The notes under the pieces: model-generated
Seen by the model: the letters and a program-made list of their open reading frames with translations, nothing else
Told to the model about the DNA's origin: nothing
Databases searched by the model: none
Shown: piece after piece, positions 15,976 through 25,100 of the stretch
How the letters are laid out: each line of letters opens with the position of its first letter
Numbering within the stretch: position 1 is the stretch's first letter
Position numbers and translations under genes: made by a program
Origin: Bacillota bacterium
GTDB taxonomy: Bacteria > Bacillota > Clostridia > Acetivibrionales > DSM-1351
Direction of reading: 5' to 3'
Assembly: GCA_023460955.1 (NCBI GenBank)
Contig: JAEWOH010000030.1
Coordinates: 1 to 47,765, forward strand
DNA: 47,765 nucleotides

Positions 15976-16052
15976 TGGTACGCCCGACACGATTCGAACG
16001 TGCGACCTGCGGTTTAGGAAACCGACGCTCTATCCTACTGAGCTACGGGCGC
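15976..16052 (-). tRNA. tRNA-Arg (anticodon CCT)
   Basis: The minus strand gives a 77-nt cloverleaf: acceptor GCGCCCG / CGGGCGT (one G-T pair), D arm GCTC/GAGC, anticodon loop TTCCTAA (anticodon CCT), T arm GCACG TTCGAAT CGTGT, discriminator A and encoded CCA. The outermost anticodon-stem pair is a T-C mismatch as I fold it. It reads AGG codons as arginine. A terminator follows directly. The accessory stretch with the ATPase and HNH-like genes lies on the 3' side of this tRNA. Confidence 0.95.
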
Positions 16053-16120
16053 GTAAATTAAACTTTCCAACCGTCTAACAATTATATCATGATTAACGGA
16101 AAAGTCAACGTCTTTAATTC

Positions 16121-16164
16121 ATTGAATGAAGAATTTCAGAAATTTCAGAAATTCTTCATTCAAT
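16121..16164. repeat. Perfect 17-bp inverted repeat
   Basis: ATTGAATGAAGAATTTC (16121-16137) and GAAATTCTTCATTCAAT (16148-16164) are exact reverse complements with a 10-base spacer, AGAAATTTCA. The spacer adds a short internal palindrome and a repeated TTTCAGAAA motif. It lies 109 bases beyond the stop of the minus-strand zinc-ribbon gene. It lacks a T run, so it is not a classical terminator, but it may act as a 3' mRNA-protecting hairpin. Confidence 0.7.
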
Positions 16165-16272
16165 TTCAGAAACCAGAAATTTCTTAAAATTCCATCTCAA
16201 AAGAAGTCCCAGAAGATACTTTGCCCTCAAATACTTCTACCATAGCGCAGTATCTTCTGACCAAGTTTCTTC

Positions 16273-17424
16273 TTATTTTCCGGTGTACATATTTATAAAG
16301 TAGTAGCCCAACCCGGCAAGAGCCAGAATTCCCAATACAAGAAGAGTTACTTTCCATGGGGATAGCGGTGACTTTCCGTCCACCTTTCCGGTTTGGCCGT
16401 TAATCATATAGCCGTAAAGTTTATCCTTATATTTAAAGGATGAAAACCAAAGCGGCAAAAGTATATGCTTATATTTTTTACTGCTGTAAGCAGTTTTAAA
16501 CCTTAACTGGCTGACTTCATCCGCATGAATTTGTTCGATAATACCTCGTTCAATAAGATGAGAAAGTCTTTCTTTTGCTGTTTCCCAGCCGCTTTTAAGA
16601 TCTACCGAGTACCTCTCGGCCTTAAAACCCGACAAATACTCAGACTTGTAAGGAGTAAGCTCCTCCATATTATAAGGCTGAATACTCGAATACATATTAT
16701 CATCGATATGTACCGAGGAGTCTACCACATAATTTCTGAAGGCCTCTACATACTGGCCTGATACGGGATACCAACGTGTACGTCTTTCCTGATGGGCCAC
16801 CTGCTCTGTTTTTCCGTTACGGGTTTCAGTTCTGTAAACAGTAACGTAATAATACTCTCCAGCCATAGCAGTATAAAAAGAACTGGTATCGGCATCAAAG
16901 GACCAGCAGGGGACATACATCCCTGTTAACTGAACCTGTTGGCTGTTTACGCTCTTTCTGAGCTTGGAGGGGGCAAGCCATTTTCCCCTTAACCACTTTT
17001 TGTACAGGCCGATGGCAGCTTCAGACGTAATTTTAAAGGGTATCATGCTTTCCGGCATGATGCCTGTTGCTATCACATCCTCCTGAATATTGCTGTTGCC
17101 GCAGAAGGGGCACCTGTCAGAGACTACAAAAGCATCAAAGACAGTCTCTGCCCCACAGTTTTTACACTTGACAGCATGGCTTTTTTCTCCCCAGACCTGA
17201 GGTTCCAGCTCGTTATCAGTATCAAAGCCGTAGGCAGTGGGGTGCTGGCGGCTATCTTCCATATTAATAACCTGCTTGCAGTATTCACATTTCAGGCATT
17301 GAGCCTGAGGGTCAAACACCATGACCCCACCGCAGGAGGGACATTTATATGAGATGGCCTCAGTTTGTGGAACACCCTCATGGTTTAATTTTGAATCGGG
17401 CTTTTCTGCTTTTACTTCGCTCAT
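16273..17424 (-). CDS. Zinc-ribbon protein with C-terminal membrane anchor (YdjG-like)
   Basis: A 383-aa protein. Two zinc ribbons are near the N-terminus: CPSCGG with CEYC (about residues 28-54), and CKNCG with CPFCGN (about 87-110). A long central domain carries conserved tryptophans and aromatic residues (YVPCWSFDAD, RRTRWYPVSG, PLWFSSFKYKDKLYGYMING). It ends with one transmembrane helix (VTLLVLGILALAGLGYYFI) and a short tail. This matches the layout of YdjG of Bacillus subtilis, which with the SPFH protein YdjI recruits the PspA homologue to stressed membrane. The next gene upstream on the same strand (128 bases away) is the YdjI-like partner, supporting that assignment. No TPM-domain YdjH or PspA gene is adjacent. 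Confidence 0.75.
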   Translation of the reverse strand: MSEVKAEKPDSKLNHEGVPQTEAISYKCPSCGGVMVFDPQAQCLKCEYCKQVINMEDSRQHPTAYGFDTDNELEPQVWGEKSHAVKCKNCGAETVFDAFVVSDRCPFCGNSNIQEDVIATGIMPESMIPFKITSEAAIGLYKKWLRGKWLAPSKLRKSVNSQQVQLTGMYVPCWSFDADTSSFYTAMAGEYYYVTVYRTETRNGKTEQVAHQERRTRWYPVSGQYVEAFRNYVVDSSVHIDDNMYSSIQPYNMEELTPYKSEYLSGFKAERYSVDLKSGWETAKERLSHLIERGIIEQIHADEVSQLRFKTAYSSKKYKHILLPLWFSSFKYKDKLYGYMINGQTGKVDGKSPLSPWKVTLLVLGILALAGLGYYFINMYTGK

Positions 17425-17552
17425 AAACAGACCTCATTTTAAATTCTTGTAATTTAATTAATACTGAAAGTATTTATAAAAGCCCGGAAACATTATACCT
17501 ATATAGAGTTTCATGGCATACTGCTTCCGAGCGAAACTTTGGTTTTGTTCAA

Positions 17553-18632
17553 TTACTGCTGCTTCTGACCGCATTCGGGACAGAACTTGCTTCCTGTCGG
17601 GAGCTCAATGCCGCAGCCTGCGCACTTTATAACAGCAGGTGCTACCTTTGTTCCGCACTCAATGCAGAACTTGGCCTGTGAAGCCAGCTGCGCACCGCAG
17701 GAGGAACACTTTATTTTGGCAGGTGCCTGGTTATCCTCTAAGTCAGCCTTTGTTTCAGAACTTTTTTGCTGCCCCGCCGAGAATGCCTCGGCAAACATAT
17801 TGCCTATTCCAATACCTGCACCCAAACCTACTCCTGCACCGGCAGCTCCGCCGGGATTCTGGGCAGCATCTCTTATGGATTCAGCAGCCTGATATTTGGT
17901 ATATTGGTTAAGGCTGTTACCGATAATACCCATGGAAGTACGCTTATCAAGCACCTTTTCAACCTCTTCAGGCAGGGATATGTTTTCTATAACAAGTGAA
18001 GACAGGGTAAGACCAAGTTCCTTAAAGGCTTTATCCAGTTTCTTTTTAGTCATTGCAGCTATTTCATCATATTTTGAAGCCAGATCCAGGGCAGGAACTG
18101 CTGCTTCTGCCAGCAAATCGGAGATTCCGGAAACTATTTTGCTTTTGAGCTGCCCAGTTATTCCCTCAACAGTAAACAGACTTGAAGTACCGAAGACTTC
18201 TCTTAAAAAAACGGCAGGATCCTCCACCTTGAAGGAATAGGTCCCGAACATTCTCATGCGTAGCATTCCAAACTCTGCGTCTCGCATCATTACCGGGTTA
18301 GTTGTTCCCCATTTACAATTTGTGAATTGTTTTGTATTAACAAAATAAACTTCTGATTTGAAGGGGGAATTAAAGCCGTATTTCCAAGACTTCAGTTTGG
18401 TGAGCAGCGGAAGGTTTTGTGTATCAAGAGAATATCTTCCGGGCGTGAAAATATCAGTAAGTTGTCCTTCATCAACAAAAACTGCCATCTGTGATTCCCT
18501 GACTGTAAGCTGGGCACCCATTTTTATTTCCTTATTTTCTACCGGAAAGCGGTAAACCATCGTATTAGAACTGTTATCAGTCCATTCAATAACTTCTATC
18601 AGCTGAGATTTAATAAAATTGAAGAGTCCCAT
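17553..18632 (-). CDS. SPFH-domain protein with C-terminal zinc ribbons (YdjI-like)
   Basis: A 359-aa flotillin-related scaffold protein. The N-terminus reads MGLFNFIKSQLIEVIEW, as in YdjI-type virion-core-like/SPFH proteins, followed by the SPFH domain (about residues 25-240: VRESQMAVFVDEGQ, TPGRYSLDT, GTYSFKVEDP, LGLTLSSLVIENISLPEEV). A glycine/alanine-rich hinge follows (about 265-285), then two zinc ribbons, CSSCGAQL with CIECG and CAGCGIEL with CPECG, at the end. It probably forms oligomers on the inner face of the membrane and works with the YdjG-like protein encoded next. GGAGG precedes ATG 18632. It is the first gene of the pair; about 300 bases separate it from the divergent pepF. 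Confidence 0.85.
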   Translation of the reverse strand: MGLFNFIKSQLIEVIEWTDNSSNTMVYRFPVENKEIKMGAQLTVRESQMAVFVDEGQLTDIFTPGRYSLDTQNLPLLTKLKSWKYGFNSPFKSEVYFVNTKQFTNCKWGTTNPVMMRDAEFGMLRMRMFGTYSFKVEDPAVFLREVFGTSSLFTVEGITGQLKSKIVSGISDLLAEAAVPALDLASKYDEIAAMTKKKLDKAFKELGLTLSSLVIENISLPEEVEKVLDKRTSMGIIGNSLNQYTKYQAAESIRDAAQNPGGAAGAGVGLGAGIGIGNMFAEAFSAGQQKSSETKADLEDNQAPAKIKCSSCGAQLASQAKFCIECGTKVAPAVIKCAGCGIELPTGSKFCPECGQKQQ

Positions 18633-18932
18633 TTTTACCTCCTGGAGTTAAATTTTTTATGAAATATTAATTAAAAGTTATTACAATAATAATAAGATAT
18701 CCTTCTTTTACGTATATACTTTATCATAAATATGTTCGAATTGTAACATTCTAGAGACAAAAAGAGTTGTTTTCGAGGAAATCCGTGGAAATTATTTCAA
18801 CCTTGTTCTATAATTTATTATACGAGTAATTATATAGTGCAATTTTTTTAAAATAAATGAAACACTAGATATTAGATAATGAAAATACTTGCTAATTATA
18901 AGTAAAATTGAATTAATGACGGAGGTAGAAGA
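18633..18932. other. Divergent promoter region of the SPFH gene and pepF
   Basis: These 300 bases of A+T-rich sequence hold no gene. A TATAAT occurs near 18810 with only a poor -35 (TGGAAA) at the right distance on the plus strand. Promoters for both directions must lie here, but I cannot place them securely. Confidence 0.35.
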
Positions 18933-20738
18933 ATGGCTGCAAACAATGCATTACCAAAGAGACAGGATATAGACTCCAAGTTCAAGTGGAAGCTGGAGGA
19001 TATATATAGTGATATTTCCTTATGGGAAAAAGATTTCAAGCAGGTTAAGGAATTGGCAGAACAAATTAAAGGCTTTCAGGGCAAATTGGCGGAAAGTGCG
19101 CAAAAGCTGTTGGAGTGCTTTAAGAAGAGTGATGAATTATTATCGCTTAACGACAAGGTTTTTGTCTATGCCAGAATGAAGAGGGATGAAAATAACGGAG
19201 ACGCCACTTATCAGGCATTGACAGAAAGAGCATCCTCTCTTGCAACAGAGGTATATTCAGCTATATCCTTTATTGTTCCGGAAATGCTCAGTATTCCGGA
19301 GGAAACCTTACTTTCCTATGCAAATTCTGATAAGGAATTATCAGTTTATCTTTTCATGATTAAAGAGAATTTGCGACAGAAGGAACACATTTTATCTGAA
19401 AAAGAAGAACAGATACTGGCTATGTCCTCAGAATTCTCAGATACAGCCGGTGACGTATTCACTATGTTCAACAACGCAGACATTAAATTCCCCTACATAA
19501 AGAATGAGGAGGGGGAAGAGGTCGAGGTTACAAAGGGAAGATATGTGGCTTTTCTGGAGAGTAAGGACAGAAGAGTAAGAAAAGATGCTTTTGAGGCTGT
19601 GTACAGTTCATATAAGAAAATGAAAAATACTTTGGCGTCTACACTGACCGGCAATGTAAAGAAAAACAGATTCTATTCGCTGGTTCGGAAATATCCGTCT
19701 GCACTTGTAGCCTCTCTTGATAATGACAACATTACCGTGGATGTATATACCAATCTTATTGATACAGTGAATAAAAACCTGCCGTTGCTGGACAGATATC
19801 TGAAGCTCCGCAAGAAGGTTCTTAAGCTGGATGAACTCCACATGTACGATTTATATGTACCAATGGTTGAGGAATTCGATAAGAAAATACCTTACGAAGA
19901 GGCAAAAACGCTGGTTGCTGATGCGTTAAAGCCTTTGGGAGAGGAGTATGTAGGCTTTTTACAGAAGGGAATGAATTCTTCCTGGATTGATGTGTATGAA
20001 AACGAAGGAAAGACCAGCGGTGCTTACGCTTGGGGTTCGTTCAAAACACACCCTTATGTTCTGCTTAACTATCAGGACAAGATAAATGATGTATTTACCC
20101 TTGCACATGAAATGGGCCACGCGCTGCATTCCTATTATACAAATATGACCCAGCCTTATGTGTATTCCGAATACAAGATATTTGTTGCAGAGGTGGCATC
20201 TACCGTTAATGAGTCTCTGCTTATGAGGTATTTGCTGCCCAGAGCTACAAGCAAGCAGGAAAAGGCTTATTTGCTTAATCACTATCTGGAGGAATTCCGA
20301 GGGACTGTGTTCAGACAGGTGATGTTCGCCGAGTTTGAAAAAATGATACACGAGAAGGTTGAGCAGGGCGAGGCGCTTAACGCACAGGAACTCAGTGACA
20401 TTTATTATGGTCTTAACAAGAAATATTTTGGTGAGACTGTGACGGTTGATGAGGATATAGCAATGGAATGGTCCAGAATACCCCATTTCTATAGCAGCTT
20501 TTACGTTTACAAGTATGCAACAGGCTTCTCAGCAGCTACTGCTATTGCTGAAAAAATCCTTTCAGAAGGAAAGCTTGCAGTTGATAAATATTTGCAGTTC
20601 TTAAAGAGCGGCGGCTCAAACTACCCCTTGGAGCTGCTTAAGATTGCAGGAGTGGACTTGTCGACACCTCAGCCTGTCCAGGACGCTTTGAATGTATTTG
20701 AAAAGACGTTGGATGAACTGGAAGAACTTCTGAAATAA
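18933..20738 (+). CDS. pepF: Oligoendopeptidase F
   Basis: A 601-aa cytoplasmic zinc metallopeptidase of family M3 that cleaves oligopeptides of roughly 7-17 residues. The zinc motif is TLAHEMGHALHS (H392-E-x-x-H396), with the third ligand expected in the following helix around VAEVASTVNE. The family's C-terminal blocks (IPHFYSSFYVYKYATGFSAA, FLKSGGSNYPLELLK) are present, and the length is the usual 600 aa. GGAGG lies 6 bases before ATG 18933. An M29 aminopeptidase follows on the same strand, so the two may act in sequence in intracellular peptide breakdown. A short tandem repeat lies between them. Confidence 0.96.
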   Translation: MAANNALPKRQDIDSKFKWKLEDIYSDISLWEKDFKQVKELAEQIKGFQGKLAESAQKLLECFKKSDELLSLNDKVFVYARMKRDENNGDATYQALTERASSLATEVYSAISFIVPEMLSIPEETLLSYANSDKELSVYLFMIKENLRQKEHILSEKEEQILAMSSEFSDTAGDVFTMFNNADIKFPYIKNEEGEEVEVTKGRYVAFLESKDRRVRKDAFEAVYSSYKKMKNTLASTLTGNVKKNRFYSLVRKYPSALVASLDNDNITVDVYTNLIDTVNKNLPLLDRYLKLRKKVLKLDELHMYDLYVPMVEEFDKKIPYEEAKTLVADALKPLGEEYVGFLQKGMNSSWIDVYENEGKTSGAYAWGSFKTHPYVLLNYQDKINDVFTLAHEMGHALHSYYTNMTQPYVYSEYKIFVAEVASTVNESLLMRYLLPRATSKQEKAYLLNHYLEEFRGTVFRQVMFAEFEKMIHEKVEQGEALNAQELSDIYYGLNKKYFGETVTVDEDIAMEWSRIPHFYSSFYVYKYATGFSAATAIAEKILSEGKLAVDKYLQFLKSGGSNYPLELLKIAGVDLSTPQPVQDALNVFEKTLDELEELLK

Positions 20739-20751
20739 TGGCTGATATGTT

Positions 20752-20815
20752 ACAATAATGACTTCAACGCTCACAATAATGACTTGTATCGCTGCAATAA
20801 TGACTGCATCGCTTC
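20752..20815. repeat. Tandem repeat, three ~21-bp units
   Basis: The motif ACAATAATGACT followed by 4-6 variable bases and CGCT is repeated three times (starts near 20752, 20773 and 20794, units about 20-22 bp), with a degenerate fourth unit after it (AAAAAAGACAT). It lies just after the pepF stop. Confidence 0.8.
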
Positions 20816-20873
20816 AAAAAAGACATGGATTATCTACACAGTATAAATTATTAATTAAATGGAGGAGATAAAT

Positions 20874-21989
20874 ATGAAGGATCCACGTATAGAAAAGCTT
20901 GCTGAGAATCTTATAAACTATTCCTGCGAATTGAAGGCAGGGGAAAAGATTCTTATTGAAAGTATAGGAAACGAAGTGCCGCTTTCAAGGGCTTTAATCA
21001 GGGAAGCGTATAAGGTAGGAGCAATACCCTACCTTACAATAAAAAATCCCGAACTCGACAGAGTTCTGCTTGAGCAGTGCACAGAAGAGCAAATGAAGGA
21101 TATGGCCCGGTATGAGCTGGCCAGAATGAAGGATATGGATGCCTATATCGGTGTAAGATCCGGGGATAATGTCAGTGAAAAGGGCTCGGTATCCTCTGAT
21201 AAAATGAAAATATACATGTCCCTATTCTCAAAGCCTGTTCATTCCGAGCAACGAGTTAACCATACAAAGTGGTGCGTAATGAGATACCCAAGCCACTCTA
21301 TGGCCCAATTGGCAAATACTCCCACCGAATACTTTGAAGACTTCTATTTCAACGTATGTAATCTGGATTACAAGAAAATGTCAGTTGCTATGGATCCGCT
21401 GGTTAAGCTGATGGAGTCTACAGACAAAGTAAGAATTACAGGAAAAGGTACCGACTTGACCTTCTCTATAAAGGGAATACCTGCAATCAAATGTGACGGT
21501 AAAATGAATATTCCTGATGGAGAGGTATTCACAGCACCGGTTAAAGACTCGGTAAACGGTGTAATCAGCTATAATTGTCCGGCAGTTTATCAAGGTGTTA
21601 CCTTTGAAAATATACGTTTGGAATTCAAGGATGGTAAGATAATTAACGCAACTGCAAATGATACTGAACGTATAAATGAAATCTTTGATACTGATGAAGC
21701 CGCAAGATATGTAGGTGAGTTTGCAATAGGAGTGAATCCTTATATTGAAACGCCTATGAAGGATACTCTCTTTGATGAAAAAATTAAGGGAAGCCTGCAT
21801 TTCACTCCGGGCAGCTGCTATGATGAAGCACCAAACGGTAATAAATCCTCCATCCACTGGGATCTGGTATTTATTCAAAGACCTGAGTACGGCGGCGGAG
21901 AGATTTGGTTTGATGATAAGTTGATCAGAAAGGATGGGCTCTTTGTACTTGAAGAACTAAAGGGCCTGAATCCGGAGAATTTGAAATAA
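20874..21989 (+). CDS. Aminopeptidase, M29 family
   Basis: A 371-aa metallo-aminopeptidase of the thermophilic aminopeptidase (M29: AmpS/PepS) family, which removes N-terminal residues from peptides using two divalent metals. The N-terminal domain starts DPRIEKLAENLINYSCELKAGEKILIE, as in the family. The C-terminal metal-binding domain shows the Glu/His/Tyr/His/Asp set in GEFAIGVNP, GSLHFTPGSCYDE and SSIHWDLVF. The longest frame starts at an ATG (20859) that is part of the ribosome binding site AATGGAGGAG; the ATG at 20874 is 8 bases beyond it and is the real start. It follows pepF and ends at a branched terminator. Confidence 0.92.
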   Translation: MKDPRIEKLAENLINYSCELKAGEKILIESIGNEVPLSRALIREAYKVGAIPYLTIKNPELDRVLLEQCTEEQMKDMARYELARMKDMDAYIGVRSGDNVSEKGSVSSDKMKIYMSLFSKPVHSEQRVNHTKWCVMRYPSHSMAQLANTPTEYFEDFYFNVCNLDYKKMSVAMDPLVKLMESTDKVRITGKGTDLTFSIKGIPAIKCDGKMNIPDGEVFTAPVKDSVNGVISYNCPAVYQGVTFENIRLEFKDGKIINATANDTERINEIFDTDEAARYVGEFAIGVNPYIETPMKDTLFDEKIKGSLHFTPGSCYDEAPNGNKSSIHWDLVFIQRPEYGGGEIWFDDKLIRKDGLFVLEELKGLNPENLK

Positions 21990-22025
21990 GGTTTTCATAC
22001 AAAAAACAGTAAAGCTAGATATAAT

Positions 22026-22087
22026 AAGCAGCTGTCCGGTTTGGTATGGGTTAATATTCTTCACCCAAAAACCCTGCAGCTGCTTTT
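22026..22087. terminator. Branched terminator between aminopeptidase and helicase genes
   Basis: An outer stem AAGCAGCTG / CAGCTGCTT (22026-22034 and 22077-22085) encloses GGTTT / AAACC and GGGT / ACCC. TTCTG follows on the plus strand. It lies between convergent genes and can serve both. Confidence 0.65.
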
Positions 22088-22141
22088 CTGTATTCCATTA
22101 ACAAATTAATATAGCTTTGCAGGAGTGAACCTTGCGGGCAA

Positions 22142-25100
22142 TTACAGCTCAAACAATTCAACCAGCTCCTGCTGTGTCATTTTGGTCAGAAGGGTTTCTC
22201 CTGACTGAATAACAGCGTCTACCAGCTGTTTTTTTCTTTCTTTAAGGCTCAGAATTTTTTCCTCTATTGTTCCGTGGGTGACCAGCTTCATAACATGAAC
22301 CGTTTTTGTCTGACCGATTCTGTAAGCGCGGTCTGTAGCCTGATCCTCCACTGCCGGATTCCACCAGGGATCGTAATGTATAACGGTATCTGCACCTGTT
22401 AGGTTAAGCCCTGTTCCGCCAGACTTTAGTGAGAGCAGAAAAATACTTCCGTCACCGCTGTTAAAGCTGCGGACAAGCTTCATTCTTTCATCCGCAGGTG
22501 TGGAACCGTCCAAATAGAGATAGTTGATGCCGGCCTCCTCAAGCCATTCCCTTATTATCGCAAGCATAGAAGTAAACTGTGAGAAAAGCAGAATCCTATG
22601 GCCGGCTGTTATGGAATCCTCTACGACTTCCTTCAACAGCTGAAGTTTACCGCTGTCACCCTCATAGTCTTCCACGAACAGCGAGGGGTGACAGCAGAGC
22701 TGACGAAGCCTGGTAAGGACAGACAAAATTTTAATCTGGCTGCGCTCAAAGCCCTTTTCCTTAATCTCGCTGAAAAGCTCTCCTTTAGCCTCCTCAAGAT
22801 AGGCCAAGTAAAGCCTTTTCTGCTCTTGGGTAAGTTCAGCTTCTATTACATGCTCGATTTTTTCAGGCAGCTCCTTAAGAACGTCCTGTTTCAGCCTTCT
22901 AAGAATAAATGGACGGATTTGTCTGCTCAAGCTTGCAAGGGAAGAGGTATCACCCTTGGCTATAGGGCTCTCATATTTTTCAACAAACTTGGAATGAGCC
23001 CTTAAATAGCCTGGAAGAATAAAGTCAAATACCGACCACAATTCCGTAAGGTTATTTTCCATAGGTGTACCAGTCAGGGCTAACCTATGCTCTGAGGATA
23101 TCTGTTTAACAGCTTTCGCCGCCAGTGAAACAGGATTTTTAATGTGCTGTGCTTCATCCAGGATACAATACCTGAACTTATAGTCCTTATAGTCATCAAT
23201 ATCTCTTCGTATTAAGGCATAAGAGGTAACAATAAGGTCAGTTTCAACACCCTGTTTTATTAATTCCTGACGTTCAGTCTTATTACCAACTACAGCTGTT
23301 ACTGTTAATTCCGGGGCGAATTTATGAAGTTCCGAGCACCAGTTATAAATCAATGAGGTTGGAACTACCACAAGTGAAGGACTATTTCCGTGTTCCTGTT
23401 TGTCATACTGCAGTAAAGTAATTACCTGCAGTGTTTTTCCAAGACCCATATCATCTGCAAGAATACCGCCTAAGCCATAATGGGAGAGGGTTTTCATCCA
23501 CTTGAAGCCGAGTTTTTGGTAATCCCTCAAGGAACCTTGAATGGTTTTCGGAATCTTATACTCGGTTTCAGCAGGGTCCTGGATATCATGGATTAAGTCC
23601 TTAAGTGCAGTATTACGTTCAAAGAATTTCATTCCGCTCTCTTTAAGGATATTGTCTATGTAGAGAGCCCTGTATTTGGGCAATTGAACAAACTCACCTT
23701 CTATATCTGAAGAAGTGAGATCCAGCTGCTCCAAAATTTCAGCCATATTGACAAGCCCTTCGGATTCAAGAGGAAGGAAGGCCCCATCCTTAAGCCTGAA
23801 ATATCTTTTCTTTTGACGGATACTTTCAAAAATACCGGACAGCTCATTTCTTTCTACGCCCTCAATATTAAAGTTGAATTCCAGAAAGCCGCTGATGGAG
23901 TTCAATCTCAGGAAACCAGAAAAGGAGGGCTGTTTTCTGAAACTCATGGCCTTGAAGCTTTCTGAATAAAACACCTGCGCATGTTCCTGAAGCCTTGGAA
24001 TAACATAATTAACAAAGTCAAAGATTTGTTCCTCTTCGTCAAGGTATATTTTATTTCCGCTTACCTTACAGGCTGTTTCTGCGAGAATATCCAATATGTT
24101 TCCTTCTCCCTCGGGGTTTCTTATAAGGATTTTATTGCCGGAGGGGGTACCTCTTTCGGAAGAGAAAGGATTAATTACTCTGTCACCATACTTAAACCGT
24201 ATATCTGCAGTAATTATATCTTCAAACCTGTCTAAATATATTTCCGGCTCAAATTCAGGTTTTTCCACCAGAGCCTGAAGCTCATCATCAATAAATACCT
24301 GTCCGGCTTTTTCCATATAAGGCAGTATCTCAGTAAACAAGCGCTCCTTATCGTTATCAGTGAAGCTGATTCTGCTGCTGTTTTCCTTTTGCATGTATTG
24401 AACAAAGGGTTTCAGATACTCCTTCTGGTGATTTGAGACTGAATATATTTTGTCTTTATATAAGAAAAACTCGCAATCAGAAGTAACGGTATATATTGGG
24501 TACTTTGTATCAATTACAAGATCAACAGAGCTGGCGTTTTTTGTTAACATAAAATCTACGGGTAGGTCGTTACTACAAATTGATATGTTTTCAAAGGTTT
24601 GTCCCTCGGCTATTACATTAAAAGGGATAGCGGATAAAAGTTTAAGTAACCTTTTGAGAGCGGCATCTGACAGAAATATTTCCTTGTCCTTAAAAATACT
24701 CTGCTTCTTAATATCCCCGGTTAAGTAATCTATAAGGTTTTCATTCTGCCACATTTCGGACATATATGAAATTATTGCTTCATCACCTTTGCTGAAACTG
24801 TGTACAGCTGGATCAAAGGAAAAGCCTTTGCCGTAAACAAGCTCTTTCTCATTTTTTATGCTATCCAGGAGTTCACCCACATTTCTTAAGATATAAAGTC
24901 TTTCAAGACCTATTTTCATAGTCAGAACTGCAGACGGACCTCTCTTTATATTTGAAGGCTTTGTTTTAAGAAGCTCAAGAGTATACTCAACTTTAACCGG
25001 AGTTTTCATGCTTGCAGATTTGCTGCTGAAGAATTCAAATATTTCTTTGGCTGCTTTTTTCTGAGAGGCTGAATTGAAAAAGCCCTGTTCATCCTTTGAC

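Noticed and set aside
17587..18555. Several plus-strand frames of 65-114 codons across the SPFH gene
   Set aside because: They are antisense shadows of a clearly coding gene with zinc-ribbon and SPFH motifs.
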